Origin: Bifidobacteriaceae bacterium
GTDB lineage: Bacteria; Actinomycetota; Actinomycetes; Actinomycetales; WQXJ01
NCBI GenBank assembly: GCA_031265345.1
Contig: JAISCU010000136.1
Coordinates: 1 to 11,694 of the forward strand
Length of the DNA: 11,694 nucleotides
Direction: 5' to 3'
The translations under genes were made by a program, and so were the position numbers. Below, piece after piece: positions 1-7,294 of the stretch (within the stretch, counting starts at the first letter, position 1; each line of letters opens with the position of its first letter). Below the pieces are notes generated by a model. The model was not told the DNA's origin. It saw nothing but the letters and a program-made list of their open reading frames with translations, and made no database searches.

Positions 1-1094
1 CGAACGGATGCTGTCGCGGATCGGGTGTGGCGCCCGGCCCCGGTCTTCGTGGACTGGTCGACGGTGGAACGTGGCGGCCATGGAGTGCGTGGATCGCCCA
101 AGATTGGATCGAATCTGCGACTGTCCGAGGGCCTCGCCGATCCGAACACCACCGGGCCGCCGAAGGGCGGCGTCGAGACCTCATCGGATCGATCGGCCTG
201 ATCACTCTCGGCAGTGCTGGCACCGGTACCGCTAGCACCGGCCGCGGTCCTGTGGGAAGGAGCCCCACCGGCGGAAGTCCTACCGCCGCGGGCCGTACCG
301 GCAGCGGTCCTATTGGCCGGGGTCCCGCCGCCAGGAGTTCGACCGGCAGAAGCTGTGCCGCCTGTGGTCCCATCAACGCCAGCGCCCTCGCGGGATGGAA
401 GGTCCGCCTCTGTGGCCCTGGCCTGAGCCGCCTCCGCAGTGCTGGCCAGGGCCAGCTTGGTCCCGCGCGGAATGCGCAAGGCGGGTTTGATGGCCGGGTC
501 ATCGGCCAAAGAGGCGGACTTGCTCCGGCGCGGCAAAGGACTGCCTCTCAAAACCGACCTGATGCCCGTCGGTGTGTCAGCAGGCGACCGCGTGGATGGG
601 GCAGTGTCTTCAGGAGGCGCCTTCGGCCCAGGCGCCTCGGCCGTTGCTCGGACGGTGGACGGAGCCGCCTCGACCGGGGAGGCTTCAGGCTCTAAGGCCG
701 GGCCGGGGCGAGCCGTGGAGTGGGCCGCTGGCTGCGGGGCCGGGACGGCGCGAACCGGCGAGGGGGGCGGAGCTGGCTTAGCGGCATCGTGCGTATGGTC
801 GGCGTCTTGCCTGATGGCGGGCGAGCCGGGCGCGCGCCCAGACGAGGAAGCCGACCTATCGGGAGCGGGCGCAGCGGCGCGTGCGGACAGACGCACCCGT
901 GCGACCCGTGCGGCCGGCGCCTCGCCGTTGTCGCGCAGCCACTCGAGCAGGCCCGGGCTGACGTTCGCGTGCCACGCGACGCGCACTTGGAGCTCGGGGT
1001 GGTCTTTCGCGATTTGGGCCAACTCCTGGGGAGGCAAGCTCTGATCGAGAACCGCGGGCGCTGGGTCCACCCGGCTCGAGCTTAGAGTTACCAT
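1..1094 (-). CDS. Variant leucine-rich repeat protein with long low-complexity tail (partial, runs off left edge)
   Basis: The minus-strand frame is open from an ATG at 1094 to the left edge, about 364 codons without a stop. Residues about 9-58 (VDPAPAVL...LPPQELAQIAKDHPEL...VAWHANVSPGLLEWLRDNGE) match the pattern of the actinobacterial variant leucine-rich repeat N-domain: DP-x-P, LA-x-IA, a PEL step, VA-x-H/N-x-N and LL-x-WL. Everything after about residue 60 is Ala/Pro/Gly/Thr/Ser/Arg-rich and probably disordered, and includes a 10-residue tandem repeat. No catalytic domain is visible; the C-terminal part, where a functional or membrane domain might sit, is outside the window. The ATG lies 7 bases after the stop of the FAH-family gene, so it is probably the last visible gene of the serS operon. 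Two other ATGs (1105, 1102) are out of frame and stop within a few codons. Role unknown; the family is thought to mediate protein contacts. Confidence 0.75.
   Translation of the reverse strand, partial: MVTLSSSRVDPAPAVLDQSLPPQELAQIAKDHPELQVRVAWHANVSPGLLEWLRDNGEAPAARVARVRLSARAAAPAPDRSASSSGRAPGSPAIRQDADHTHDAAKPAPPPSPVRAVPAPQPAAHSTARPGPALEPEASPVEAAPSTVRATAEAPGPKAPPEDTAPSTRSPADTPTGIRSVLRGSPLPRRSKSASLADDPAIKPALRIPRGTKLALASTAEAAQARATEADLPSREGAGVDGTTGGTASAGRTPGGGTPANRTAAGTARGGRTSAGGAPSHRTAAGASGTGASTAESDQADRSDEVSTPPFGGPVVFGSARPSDSRRFDPILGDPRTPWPPRSTVDQSTKTGAGRHTRSATASV
240..359 (-). repeat. Four imperfect 30-base tandem repeats coding a 10-residue motif
   Basis: Four consecutive 30-base units start at 240, 270, 300 and 330. 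In the minus-strand protein they read TASAGRTPGG, GTPANRTAAG, TARGGRTSAG and GAPSHRTAAG (about residues 246-285), consensus [TG]-x-x-x-x-R-T-x-[AG]-G. The flanking 30 bases on both sides look like decayed further units. They lie in the disordered tail of the leucine-rich-repeat-variant protein. The fixed 30-base period keeps the reading frame. Confidence 0.75.
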
Positions 1095-1101
1095 CTGACC
1101 A

Positions 1102-1944
1102 TCATGGCGTAGAAACCACCTCGTTTTCGACCTTTGCGCGCAATGTTCCCAGTCCAGTGACTGCGATTTCAACTTCCTGGCCGTCTTGAAGGTATACCGG
1201 CGGCTGGCGGGCGTGGCCCACACCGGCCGGCGTCCCGGTGGCGATCAGGTCGCCGGGGCTCAGCGAGATGAAGGTCGAGATGTAGGAGACCAGCGCCGCC
1301 GGGGAGGCCACCAGGTCGGAGATTTGTGCTCGTTGCGCCTCGTGGCCGTCCACCTTGGTGGTGATCTCGGCGTTGGCCGGGAGCTCGTCGGGGGTCGCCA
1401 ACCACGGCCCCAACGGCGTGGACCGTTCCCAGGTCTTGCCCTGCAGCCATTGCGGGGTGCGGTATTGCCAGTCGCGCATGGACGTGTCGCACATCAGGGT
1501 GTATCCGCCGATCCCGTTCGCGGCCTCGATCAGGTCGGCCCGGCGCAAACGCTTCCCGATCACCACCACCAACTCGCCCTCCCAATCGACTCGCGAGGAC
1601 TCGGGCGGCAGTTGGATCGATTCGCCGTGGCCGATCAGCGTCTCTTTCCACTTGGAGAACAGGGCCGGATGCGTGGGCGAGGATCGGCCCATTTCCCTGG
1701 TGTGCGCCCGGTAGTTCATGCCGACGCAGAGGATCTTTCCCGGCGCTGGGACCACCGGCGCGAAGCGGGCCTGGTCCAGGCGGACCCGCGTCCCGTCCAA
1801 GCTGGCGGCGGCCTCGAGCGCGCCGGCCTCCAGCACCGAAGCGACGTCCGCGAACTGGTCCAAGATGACCGCTTGGTCGCCCTCGATCCGGGCGGCCGCG
1901 GTGGTCCGCCCGTCCGGCCCGGTCCTCAATGTGGCCAGTCGCAT
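1102..1944 (-). CDS. Fumarylacetoacetate hydrolase (FAH) family protein
   Basis: 280 aa, the usual length for the single-domain prokaryotic FAH family, whose members hydrolyse, decarboxylate or isomerise acyl-pyruvates and catechol meta-cleavage products with a divalent metal. Visible motifs: C-x-G-x-NYxxH around residues 73-81 with the His and a nearby Glu (H81, E84) that act as a catalytic dyad in the family; the metal ligands E122 and E124 in DWEGELVVVIG, and D153 in CDTSMRDWQ; K170 in GKTWE; and TGTPAGVG at 236-243. The product is cytoplasmic. The ATG is preceded by a strong AAGGAGA (1953-1959). It follows the HAD gene after a 47-base gap and precedes the LRV gene by 7 bases. The exact substrate cannot be told from the sequence; acylpyruvase/oxaloacetate-decarboxylase-like or homoprotocatechuate-type activity are both possible. 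Confidence 0.9.
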   Translation of the reverse strand: MRLATLRTGPDGRTTAAARIEGDQAVILDQFADVASVLEAGALEAAASLDGTRVRLDQARFAPVVPAPGKILCVGMNYRAHTREMGRSSPTHPALFSKWKETLIGHGESIQLPPESSRVDWEGELVVVIGKRLRRADLIEAANGIGGYTLMCDTSMRDWQYRTPQWLQGKTWERSTPLGPWLATPDELPANAEITTKVDGHEAQRAQISDLVASPAALVSYISTFISLSPGDLIATGTPAGVGHARQPPVYLQDGQEVEIAVTGLGTLRAKVENEVVSTP

Positions 1945-1991
1945 GGTTCTGATCTCCTTCGGTCGAACATCGATTGGGTGTTAGTCGCAGG

Positions 1992-2843
1992 TCACAAGAG
2001 CGAGTCGATCACCTGGGCGAGCCCGTCGCGGTCGATCGTGCCGGTCACTTCGTCGGCGGCGGCCACCACGTCCCAGCGCGAACCTCCCATGGCGACGCCC
2101 CGACCGGCCCATTCCAGCATGGAGATGTCGTTGCCGCCGTCCCCGATCGCGACTGTCCGGTGCGCCCCAATCCCGAGCCGTTGCCTGACCTTCTCCAGCG
2201 CCGAGGCTTTGGATATGCCAGGCGGGTTCAGATCGACCCAGCCGGTCCATCCGACCGCGTAGGTGACGTCCGGCAACTTGGTCTCCTCGACCACCTCCCG
2301 CAACTCGTCCAAGGTCAGCTCGGTGTCCCGCAGTATGAGGCGCGTGACGGGCCGGGCGGTCAGCTCCCCAGGGCTGACTACGCGCACCTGGCCGTCCAGC
2401 TCTCCGGCCGGGAATTCGGCCGTGACCAGGAACCCCCGGCCCAGGTCCTCGGCCGCCATGCGCGCTTGGGGCAGGTGCCGCAGGATCGAGGCCACAGCGG
2501 CGGCCGCGTCGAAGGTGACCACCTCGAGCAGTTCCCAGCCTTCCGGCAGGTCCGGATCGAGCTGGATCGTGACGGAGCCGTTCGAGCAGACGGCCAGCCC
2601 TCGCCGCAAGCCGATGCGCCGGGCCACCGACAGGGTCGAATGCAACGACCGGCCGGTGGCCAGCACGAACTCTATGGAAGGCGTCGTGAGCGCGCCGCGG
2701 ACGGCCCGTTCGGCGGAGGGGTAGAGCTCCCCGTCCCAAGTCAACAGGGTGCCGTCGATGTCGACGGCGAGGAGGGTCTTGGCGGCCGTGGACTCGGTGG
2801 CCGTGGTCTCAGTGGCGACGGTCTTGGCAGGAGGCTGGCTCAA
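1992..2843 (-). CDS. Cof-type HAD family hydrolase (C2-cap phosphatase)
   Basis: 283 aa. All four HAD motifs are present: DIDGT (D28 nucleophile, D30 acid/base), the motif II Thr in ATGR (about 62-65), K212 in SKASAL, and GDGGND at 234-239 binding Mg2+. The long insert between motifs II and III is the C2 cap typical of the Cof subfamily, which dephosphorylates sugar phosphates and small metabolites such as flavin or pyridoxal precursors. Residues 1-22 are a Thr/Ala-rich extension before the fold. The start is TTG, overlapping the serS stop (TTGA), with AGGAGG nine bases upstream inside serS; no ATG or GTG lies between this TTG and the nucleophile motif. Tight linkage to serS is common in actinobacteria (recalled, not checked). 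Physiological substrate unknown. Confidence 0.92.
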   Translation of the reverse strand: MSQPPAKTVATETTATESTAAKTLLAVDIDGTLLTWDGELYPSAERAVRGALTTPSIEFVLATGRSLHSTLSVARRIGLRRGLAVCSNGSVTIQLDPDLPEGWELLEVVTFDAAAAVASILRHLPQARMAAEDLGRGFLVTAEFPAGELDGQVRVVSPGELTARPVTRLILRDTELTLDELREVVEETKLPDVTYAVGWTGWVDLNPPGISKASALEKVRQRLGIGAHRTVAIGDGGNDISMLEWAGRGVAMGGSRWDVVAAADEVTGTIDRDGLAQVIDSLL

Positions 2844-4123
2844 GCGCTCGATCCTCCTGGTTCGATCGCTTCGAGTCCGCCCATGCCTGGCCGCAGCGCC
2901 TCAGGGATGAGGACTGAGCCGTCGGCCTGCTGGTGGTTCTCCAGGATCGCCACCAGCCAGCGAGTGGTGGCGAGGGTGCCGTTGAGAGTGGCGACGGCCC
3001 GGGTCGTTCCGTCCTCGGTCCGCTCGCGGATGTTCAGGCGCCGGGCCTGGAAGGTGGTGCAGTTCGAGGTCGAGGTCATCTCGCGATACTTGCCTTGGCT
3101 GGGAATCCAGGCCTCGCAGTCGTATCGGCGGGCCGCCGAGGCGCTCAGATCGCCCGCCGCGGAGTCGATCACCCGGTACGGCAGGCCGACCGCCGCCAAC
3201 ATCTGTTCCTCGAATTGGAGCAAGCGGGAGTGCTCGGCGGTGGCGTCCTTGGGGCGGGCGTAGGAGAACATCTCCACCTTGTGGAACTGGTGCACGCGGA
3301 AGATGCCCTTGGTGTCTTTGCCGTAGGACCCGGCTTCGCGGCGGTAGCAGGCCGACCACCCGGCGTACCGCAACGGGCCTGCCTCAAGATCGAGGATCTC
3401 GTCTTTGTGGTAACCGGCCAGCGCCACTTCCGATGTGCCGGTCAAGTAGAGGTCGTCGGCCGGCAGATAGTAGACCTCGTCGTTGTGAGCGCCCAGGAAA
3501 CCGGTGCCGCTCATGACCTCCGGGCGCACCAGGGCGGGCGTGATCATGGGTGTGAAGCCCAGTTCGGCGCCCAGTCCCAGGGCGTGATTGAGGAGCGCCA
3601 GTTCGAGCCTTGCGCCAGCTCCTTTGAGGTAGTAGAAGCGAGATCCGGAGACCTTGGCCCCGCGCCCGGTGTCGATTATCCCGAGCGATTCTCCCAGTTC
3701 GTCGTGCGCCTTCGGCTCGAATCCGCGGGCTGCGAAATCGGGTATCTGACCGACTTCTTTCAAGACGACGAACTTGTCCTCGCCGCCTTCCGGCACGCCT
3801 TCCTCGACCAGATTGGACAGGGCCATCGCGGATCGGTCCAATTCCGTTTGTGCCCGTTCGAGGTTGGCGCTGGCCTGCTTCACCTCCGCGGCCAGGCTCT
3901 TGGCCCGTGCCACCAGCGCGGCTTTGTCCTGCCCGGCCGCCTTGGCCACGAGTTTGCCGAGGGATTTCTGTTCGGCACGGGCGGTCTCGAACGCGACCAG
4001 CGCCTCGCGATGGGCCTGGTCGGCGGCGAGGATCGCATCGACCACCGTCGGGTCGGCGCCGCGAGCGCGCTGCGACGCCCGCGCCGCGTCCGGATTGAGG
4101 CGCAGAAGCTTCAAGTCGATCAC
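2840..4123 (-). CDS. serS: Serine--tRNA ligase
   Basis: 427 aa, full length for bacterial SerRS, which charges tRNA-Ser (and tRNA-Sec where present) with serine in the cytoplasm. Residues 1-110 begin MIDLKLLR and form the long antiparallel coiled-coil tRNA-binding arm (charged heptads about 30-100). The class II catalytic core follows: TGTSEVAL (228-235) binds serine, motif 2 runs through [14 protein letters not shown] (273-286), [13 protein letters not shown] (350-362) is the family signature, and motif 3 is NGTLATTRW (381-389) with its conserved Arg (R388). The C-terminus [13 protein letters not shown] is typical. The start is GTG, supported by the conserved MIDLKLLR beginning; a -10-like TAGGCT six bases before it suggests a leaderless mRNA. 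It heads the operon serS-HAD-FAH-LRV. Confidence 0.98.
   Translation of the reverse strand: MIDLKLLRLNPDAARASQRARGADPTVVDAILAADQAHREALVAFETARAEQKSLGKLVAKAAGQDKAALVARAKSLAAEVKQASANLERAQTELDRSAMALSNLVEEGVPEGGEDKFVVLKEVGQIPDFAARGFEPKAHDELGESLGIIDTGRGAKVSGSRFYYLKGAGARLELALLNHALGLGAELGFTPMITPALVRPEVMSGTGFLGAHNDEVYYLPADDLYLTGTSEVALAGYHKDEILDLEAGPLRYAGWSACYRREAGSYGKDTKGIFRVHQFHKVEMFSYARPKDATAEHSRLLQFEEQMLAAVGLPYRVIDSAAGDLSASAARRYDCEAWIPSQGKYREMTSTSNCTTFQARRLNIRERTEDGTTRAVATLNGTLATTRWLVAILENHQQADGSVLIPEALRPGMGGLEAIEPGGSSA
2853..2858 (-). promoter_or_regulatory. Shine-Dalgarno AGGAGG that fixes the TTG start of the HAD gene
   Basis: On the minus strand AGGAGG is followed by nine bases and then TTG (2843-2841). 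The site lies inside the last codons of serS, and the HAD start overlaps the serS stop as TTGA, so the two genes are probably translationally coupled. Confidence 0.75.
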
Positions 4124-4129
4124 CAGTCG

Positions 4130-4135
4130 AGCCTA
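4130..4135 (-). promoter_or_regulatory. Putative -10 element TAGGCT of serS (leaderless start)
   Basis: Read on the minus strand, TAGGCT is followed by CGACTG and then the serS GTG at 4123. This fits the actinobacterial TANNNT -10 with transcription starting on the start codon itself. No convincing -35 hexamer is visible, which is common for such promoters. A weak purine run (GAGGG) lies slightly further upstream and could instead serve as a ribosome site. Confidence 0.45.
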
Positions 4136-4189
4136 CCCTCAGGCTCCGACACCGCCCGACCGGTGGATAGGACCGGCACGGCCGTCCGT

Positions 4190-4195
4190 TAGGTT
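4190..4195 (+). promoter_or_regulatory. Putative -10 element TAGGTT of the vanZ-like gene (leaderless start)
   Basis: TAGGTT is followed by six bases (GGTCCG) and then the GTG at 4202, the same geometry as the divergent serS promoter. No Shine-Dalgarno sequence precedes this GTG, which supports a leaderless message. No clear -35 is seen. Confidence 0.45.
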
Positions 4196-4201
4196 GGTCC
4201 G

Positions 4202-4552
4202 GTGGCAGCGCGCGTCTCCGGTCGGTGGTGGGTGGCCGCCTGGTTGGCGTTGGCCCTGCAGCTTTGGGTGCTCTATGCGCCTTCGGTGCCCGATGCCGCT
4301 TCGTTCGCCCCGCCTTTCGCCGACAAGTTGGTGCATGGTTTTGTTTTCGGCCTGGCTGTCTGGGCGTGGTCGCGCCTGCGGCGCCGCTGGGCTTGGCTGA
4401 TCGCGGCCCTCTTCGCCGCGCACGCGGTGGCCTCCGAGTTCATTCAGTGGCGTTTCCTGGCCGAACGGACCGGCGACCCCTGGGACGTGGTGGCGGACCT
4501 GGCCGGCGTGGCTCTGGGGCTCGGGGCCGCCCTCCGGTGGCGTCGCCCCTGA
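4202..4552 (+). CDS. VanZ-like family small membrane protein
   Basis: 116 aa with three to four hydrophobic segments (about 9-26, 43-57, 64-76, 94-110). The VanZ-like signature is present: DKLVH at 41-45, then ASEFIQWRF (E79, Q82), an RTGDPWDV loop (G91, D92, D95) and D99-LAG-x-x-LG. VanZ itself gives low-level teicoplanin resistance, but most small family members have no known role. The protein should sit in the cytoplasmic membrane with the acidic motifs near one face. It is divergent from serS across 78 bases and has no obvious partner gene. The GTG start gives a short N-terminus before the first membrane helix; no alternative start is better placed. The gene ends 14 bases before the left direct repeat of the bacteriocin island. 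Confidence 0.85.
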   Translation: MAARVSGRWWVAAWLALALQLWVLYAPSVPDAASFAPPFADKLVHGFVFGLAVWAWSRLRRRWAWLIAALFAAHAVASEFIQWRFLAERTGDPWDVVADLAGVALGLGAALRWRRP

Positions 4553-4566
4553 CCGGCCAATCCGAA

Positions 4567-4591
4567 GCCGGGCGGGCGGCATCGTGAATCG
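4567..4591 (+). repeat. Left copy of the 25-base direct repeat flanking the bacteriocin island
   Basis: The core GGCGGCATCGTGAATCG (4575-4591) is identical, base for base, to 10034-10050. Extending left to 25 bases gives 23 matches, the two differences being an adjacent CG/GC swap. It starts 14 bases after the vanZ-like stop codon. Similarity ends abruptly on the right, as expected at an island edge. Confidence 0.8.
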
Positions 4592-4753
4592 AAACCGACG
4601 GTTAAGGAGCCGGTACAGAACGGGTCAAGATCATGTTTGGGCCATGTTCGAGACGGACGAGCCGCCTTCGTCGCCGCAGCTACGGCACAAACGCCAGGGA
4701 GCGGCGCGAAGCCGCAGGTTAACGACCGGCTGTCTCACCATCTGCAGCAGTGG

Positions 4754-4763
4754 CTCCTAGGAG
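4754..4763. promoter_or_regulatory. Perfect palindrome CTCCTAGGAG upstream of the bacteriocin gene
   Basis: A ten-base perfect palindrome lies 77 bases before the bacteriocin start codon, in the 288-base gap (4553-4840) that must hold its promoter. A five-base hairpin GCGGC-GCGAA-GCCGC at 4701-4715 lies further upstream. I see no convincing -35/-10 pair in the gap. An operator role is only a possibility; a short palindrome can also occur by chance. Confidence 0.25.
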
Positions 4764-4840
4764 ACGGAGCTGGACTTGGCCCGTGCGATCATCGGAAGCA
4801 CCTCCCCCAAGACAAACACAGACAAAGGTAAGGAACCATC

Positions 4841-5125
4841 ATGAGGAAAGTCATCTCAAGCCTGCTACTGGCAGGCGTCCTGGCGGTCGGCGGTGCTGCG
4901 ATAGCGCTTGCCAACACCACCTACCCTCCGGAAGGGGGCCGCTGGGACTGGGGAGTGAACGACAACTGCTACTCGAACTACTACCACGGGTCCAAGACAC
5001 ATGGGTCGACTGCTTCCAGCGCCAACGGTGTTGATCGCTCCGAGGACATCGAGCGTGGGTTCACCTCGTACGCCGCAGTGAAAGCCAGCGGCTCTGGCAA
5101 CAATGCCTACTATCGCGTCAAGTGA
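4841..5125 (+). CDS. Lactococcin 972 family bacteriocin precursor
   Basis: 94 aa. Residues 1-24 are a Sec signal peptide (basic MRK, hydrophobic core to about 20, ALA before N25), leaving a mature peptide of about 70 aa. The mature part carries the family landmarks: YPPEGGRWDWG near its N-terminus (28-38), the core YSNYYHGSKTHGST (44-57), and a C-terminal SGNNAYYRVK. Lactococcin 972 of Lactococcus is an unmodified secreted bacteriocin that binds lipid II and blocks septum formation in dividing cells; the same target is inferred here. It has one cysteine (C43), so no internal disulfide. The start is firm: AAGGTAAGGA (4825-4834) ends seven bases... or fewer upstream of the ATG. It is followed by the family's usual partners, a large membrane protein and an ABC ATPase, in the same direction. 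The 58-base gap after it contains competing hairpins. Confidence 0.93.
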   Translation: MRKVISSLLLAGVLAVGGAAIALANTTYPPEGGRWDWGVNDNCYSNYYHGSKTHGSTASSANGVDRSEDIERGFTSYAAVKASGSGNNAYYRVK

Positions 5126-5127
5126 CG

Positions 5128-5174
5128 CACCCGCGCTTGAAGCGGGTGGTCAGGCTGTAAGTCTGGCCACCCGC
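5128..5174 (+). promoter_or_regulatory. Two mutually exclusive RNA hairpins between bacteriocin and membrane-protein genes
   Basis: Three segments are complementary in turn. Segment B, GCGGGTGGTCAG (5142-5153), pairs along all 12 positions with segment C, CTGGCCACCCGC (5163-5174), with one G-U wobble and a 9-base loop. Segment A, CACCCGC (5128-5134), pairs with the first seven bases of B (GCGGGTG, 5142-5148) across a 7-base loop. A-B and B-C cannot form together. No U-run follows, so this is not a classical intrinsic terminator; it may be an attenuator, a 3'-end stabiliser of the bacteriocin mRNA, or a block on initiation at the GTG at 5183, which begins eight bases downstream. Confidence 0.55.
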
Positions 5175-5182
5175 AGCGCGCG

Positions 5183-7279
5183 GTGCCTCGTCACTTGTTC
5201 GGGCACAGCGGGAAGCACTCAGGGGCACGTGTGCAAGCCTTGGTGAAGTGGGCATTGGCGATCGCGTTGGCCACTGCTGGCGCATTAGTCTTTGGCCTTT
5301 ATCAGACCCGTGACGAGTCTTTGCCGTACGGAACTCGGACGGTCTTGATCGTGGAATCGTTCGGAGCGGACATGTCAAAGGCGGAGTTCATCCAAACGGT
5401 TCAGCAGACGGCCCAAGACCGAGGCATAAACATCTACAAATTGGTCGCTGACCCAAATGATTTCGAGCATGGCCGTATGCTATACGCGGCAGTCGGTGAC
5501 CAGGCGGACTACCAGACGCACACCAAAGATGGCAGATACCCGGACTTCGCCGCAGGGTTCAACACGACATTGCGGCCGCTGGCGGAACTGGGTGACCACG
5601 ACGCGCGAGGCCAGTATTTCCTGAACGCTGCGGCAGCAGTCGCCGCGACAGTGGCCGGTGACTGGGCTCATGCCGGCATCGGCGTCCACCAAGAATCACT
5701 CGGATTTGAACGGATCGCGGCCTGGATTTTGGCCGGATCTCAACTTGTGGTTCCAGCCGCCGTCGCGCTGATCGGTCTAGCGCTGGTGATCACATTTTCC
5801 ACTGCTCTGGCTTCCAAAGGGCGCGCGTTGGCCGCCATACACGGCCGGAGCCGCTGGCAGGTGTTCGGGAGCGCCATATTGCACCTGACGAACAGCTTCG
5901 CTATTGCGGCCGGGGCGATTCTGGCCCTCGGGTTGGGAGCTTTGTGGTTCGTCAACCGGTGGCGGCAGTTGTGGCCTTTCGCTGTGTGGTTCGCTTGGGC
6001 CGCTGCCGCCGTCTACATTGTCGCCGTCTCATGTTTGGTCGCAGCCCTCGCCTCACAGGGCCAATTGAACTTGGCCCCAGCAATTAAGGGTCAATTGCCA
6101 GTAGCCCTCCTCGTCACCGTCGCTGCGGCGGCACAGGTGTTGACGCTGCTATTGGCTTTCACGGTCATCGGATCGGTGGTGCGCCGCAACGAAATCCTAC
6201 AGCAGCAACAGGCGGCGAGCACCGCGTGGGCCGAAAACAGTGAACTCGTCAGCATCCGGTTCTCTGGGACCATGACGGAAGACGATTTCGAGCGAGCGAT
6301 ACCCCCGTTCCGTCAAATAGTCGGAGCCCTTGCCTCGGACGACCGCGTGGTCCTAGCCGAACATGAAACCCGTGTCCCGAACACAGGCGCGTTCTGGCCC
6401 GGCGTAGGCAATACATTAGTCGTGAACGACGAGTTCCTCCGGAGAGTGGACGTGCTAGATGAAACCGGTGCCCTGGTGTCGGCCGATGCGGGTCCTGGGA
6501 ACGCCGGTCATATTCGGCTCTTGATCCCCGCCGACCAGGCCGGGGAATCGCAATCGATCATGGCCGGTACAGAGGCATGGGCCAACGCCCAACAGTCCCG
6601 CCTAGACGAGGAACGCGGTGCGACGGCGGGCGAGCGCCAGCCGCTCGAGCGCTTCATCGACATCGTGTTCGTCCGAAACGACCAGGATGTCTTCAATTTT
6701 GGGAGCACTTGGGACATGGAGGCCGTGGCACAACGCTCACCTGTAGTAGTAGTCGTTCCCACCGTCTCAGAAAACCTTTCCGGCGATTTCCTGATATCGG
6801 TCGCCACTGGCGGCAGTCTCTTGTTTGAGCCAGCCGACGATCTCCACGAGAGGCTCATCCAAGCGGGCGTTGGCCAATTCGTCATGACCATCGACCGGGC
6901 CGCCGATTTGGCGCTGGAAGAAATGACGGAGAACGCCCGCTCGATCAAACGGGGAATGCTCACCATCGCTGCCACCGTATTGGTCTTGTTCTTGGCGAGC
7001 CTTGTGCTCGCGGTCGCCTACTCGAATCGCAAACACCGGGAATTGTTTGTGGAACACTTGCACGGGCATACCTGGATCAGGCGCAATCGTCGGTTCCTGG
7101 GAGCAGTGGCAGGCGCGAGCCTGGTGGTCTTGACGGCCAGCACCCTTGCCGGCCGTATCGCCACTCCTGTTGGCTGGTCGATGGCGCTGGTGGTAGTCGC
7201 GGTCAATGCCGGTATTACTGCAGCAGTGCTGGGTGTGGTGCAGCGGCGATTCCGTGCTGACCACATCAAACGGGTATGA
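5183..7279 (+). CDS. Bacteriocin-associated integral membrane protein (putative immunity, lactococcin 972 group)
   Basis: 698 aa from the longest frame. Predicted helices by hydrophobicity: about 22-40, 181-207, 233-256, 264-288, 306-332, 590-611, 636-657 and 664-686. Two large probably extracellular domains sit between helix 1 and 2 (about 41-178) and between helix 5 and 6 (about 335-589), a layout like MacB/FtsX-type permeases. Size, topology and position between a lactococcin-972-like gene and an ABC ATPase match the family of bacteriocin-associated membrane proteins found in these loci (the TIGR01654/DUF1430 group, recalled). The likely role is producer immunity, perhaps by moving the peptide away from the membrane; the exact mechanism is not established. 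Start uncertain: GTG 5183 has no ribosome site and sits just below a strong hairpin, whereas GTG 5231 (residue 17) has AGGGG at 5221-5225 and still keeps helix 1. TTG leucine codons are frequent, unlike the core genes. Confidence 0.85.
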   Translation: MPRHLFGHSGKHSGARVQALVKWALAIALATAGALVFGLYQTRDESLPYGTRTVLIVESFGADMSKAEFIQTVQQTAQDRGINIYKLVADPNDFEHGRMLYAAVGDQADYQTHTKDGRYPDFAAGFNTTLRPLAELGDHDARGQYFLNAAAAVAATVAGDWAHAGIGVHQESLGFERIAAWILAGSQLVVPAAVALIGLALVITFSTALASKGRALAAIHGRSRWQVFGSAILHLTNSFAIAAGAILALGLGALWFVNRWRQLWPFAVWFAWAAAAVYIVAVSCLVAALASQGQLNLAPAIKGQLPVALLVTVAAAAQVLTLLLAFTVIGSVVRRNEILQQQQAASTAWAENSELVSIRFSGTMTEDDFERAIPPFRQIVGALASDDRVVLAEHETRVPNTGAFWPGVGNTLVVNDEFLRRVDVLDETGALVSADAGPGNAGHIRLLIPADQAGESQSIMAGTEAWANAQQSRLDEERGATAGERQPLERFIDIVFVRNDQDVFNFGSTWDMEAVAQRSPVVVVVPTVSENLSGDFLISVATGGSLLFEPADDLHERLIQAGVGQFVMTIDRAADLALEEMTENARSIKRGMLTIAATVLVLFLASLVLAVAYSNRKHRELFVEHLHGHTWIRRNRRFLGAVAGASLVVLTASTLAGRIATPVGWSMALVVVAVNAGITAAVLGVVQRRFRADHIKRV

Positions 7280-7294
7280 AAGAGGTTGGATGGC

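Noticed and set aside
781..791. Partial match (11 bases, GCGGCATCGTG) to the island repeat core
   Set aside because: Within coding sequence of the LRV protein and short enough to be chance in GC-rich DNA; it lacks the AATCG end.
27..1085. Several overlapping plus-strand frames in the first kilobase
   Set aside because: The minus-strand frame is open throughout and has a recognisable N-terminal domain; the plus-strand products are low-complexity shadows of its repeats.
1186..2262. 358-codon plus-strand open frame opposite the FAH and HAD genes
   Set aside because: Antisense shadow of two well-supported genes; the translation is rich in Gly/Arg/Asp/Gln with no motif, as expected for the opposite strand of high-GC coding DNA.
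1974..4192. Long plus-strand frames (1974-3263 and 2933-4192) opposite the HAD gene and serS
   Set aside because: Antisense shadows; the minus-strand products carry all conserved motifs of their families.
4637..4831. 64-codon plus-strand frame upstream of the bacteriocin gene
   Set aside because: No ribosome site, no recognisable motif, and it ends inside the bacteriocin ribosome-binding region; more likely untranslated leader or promoter DNA.
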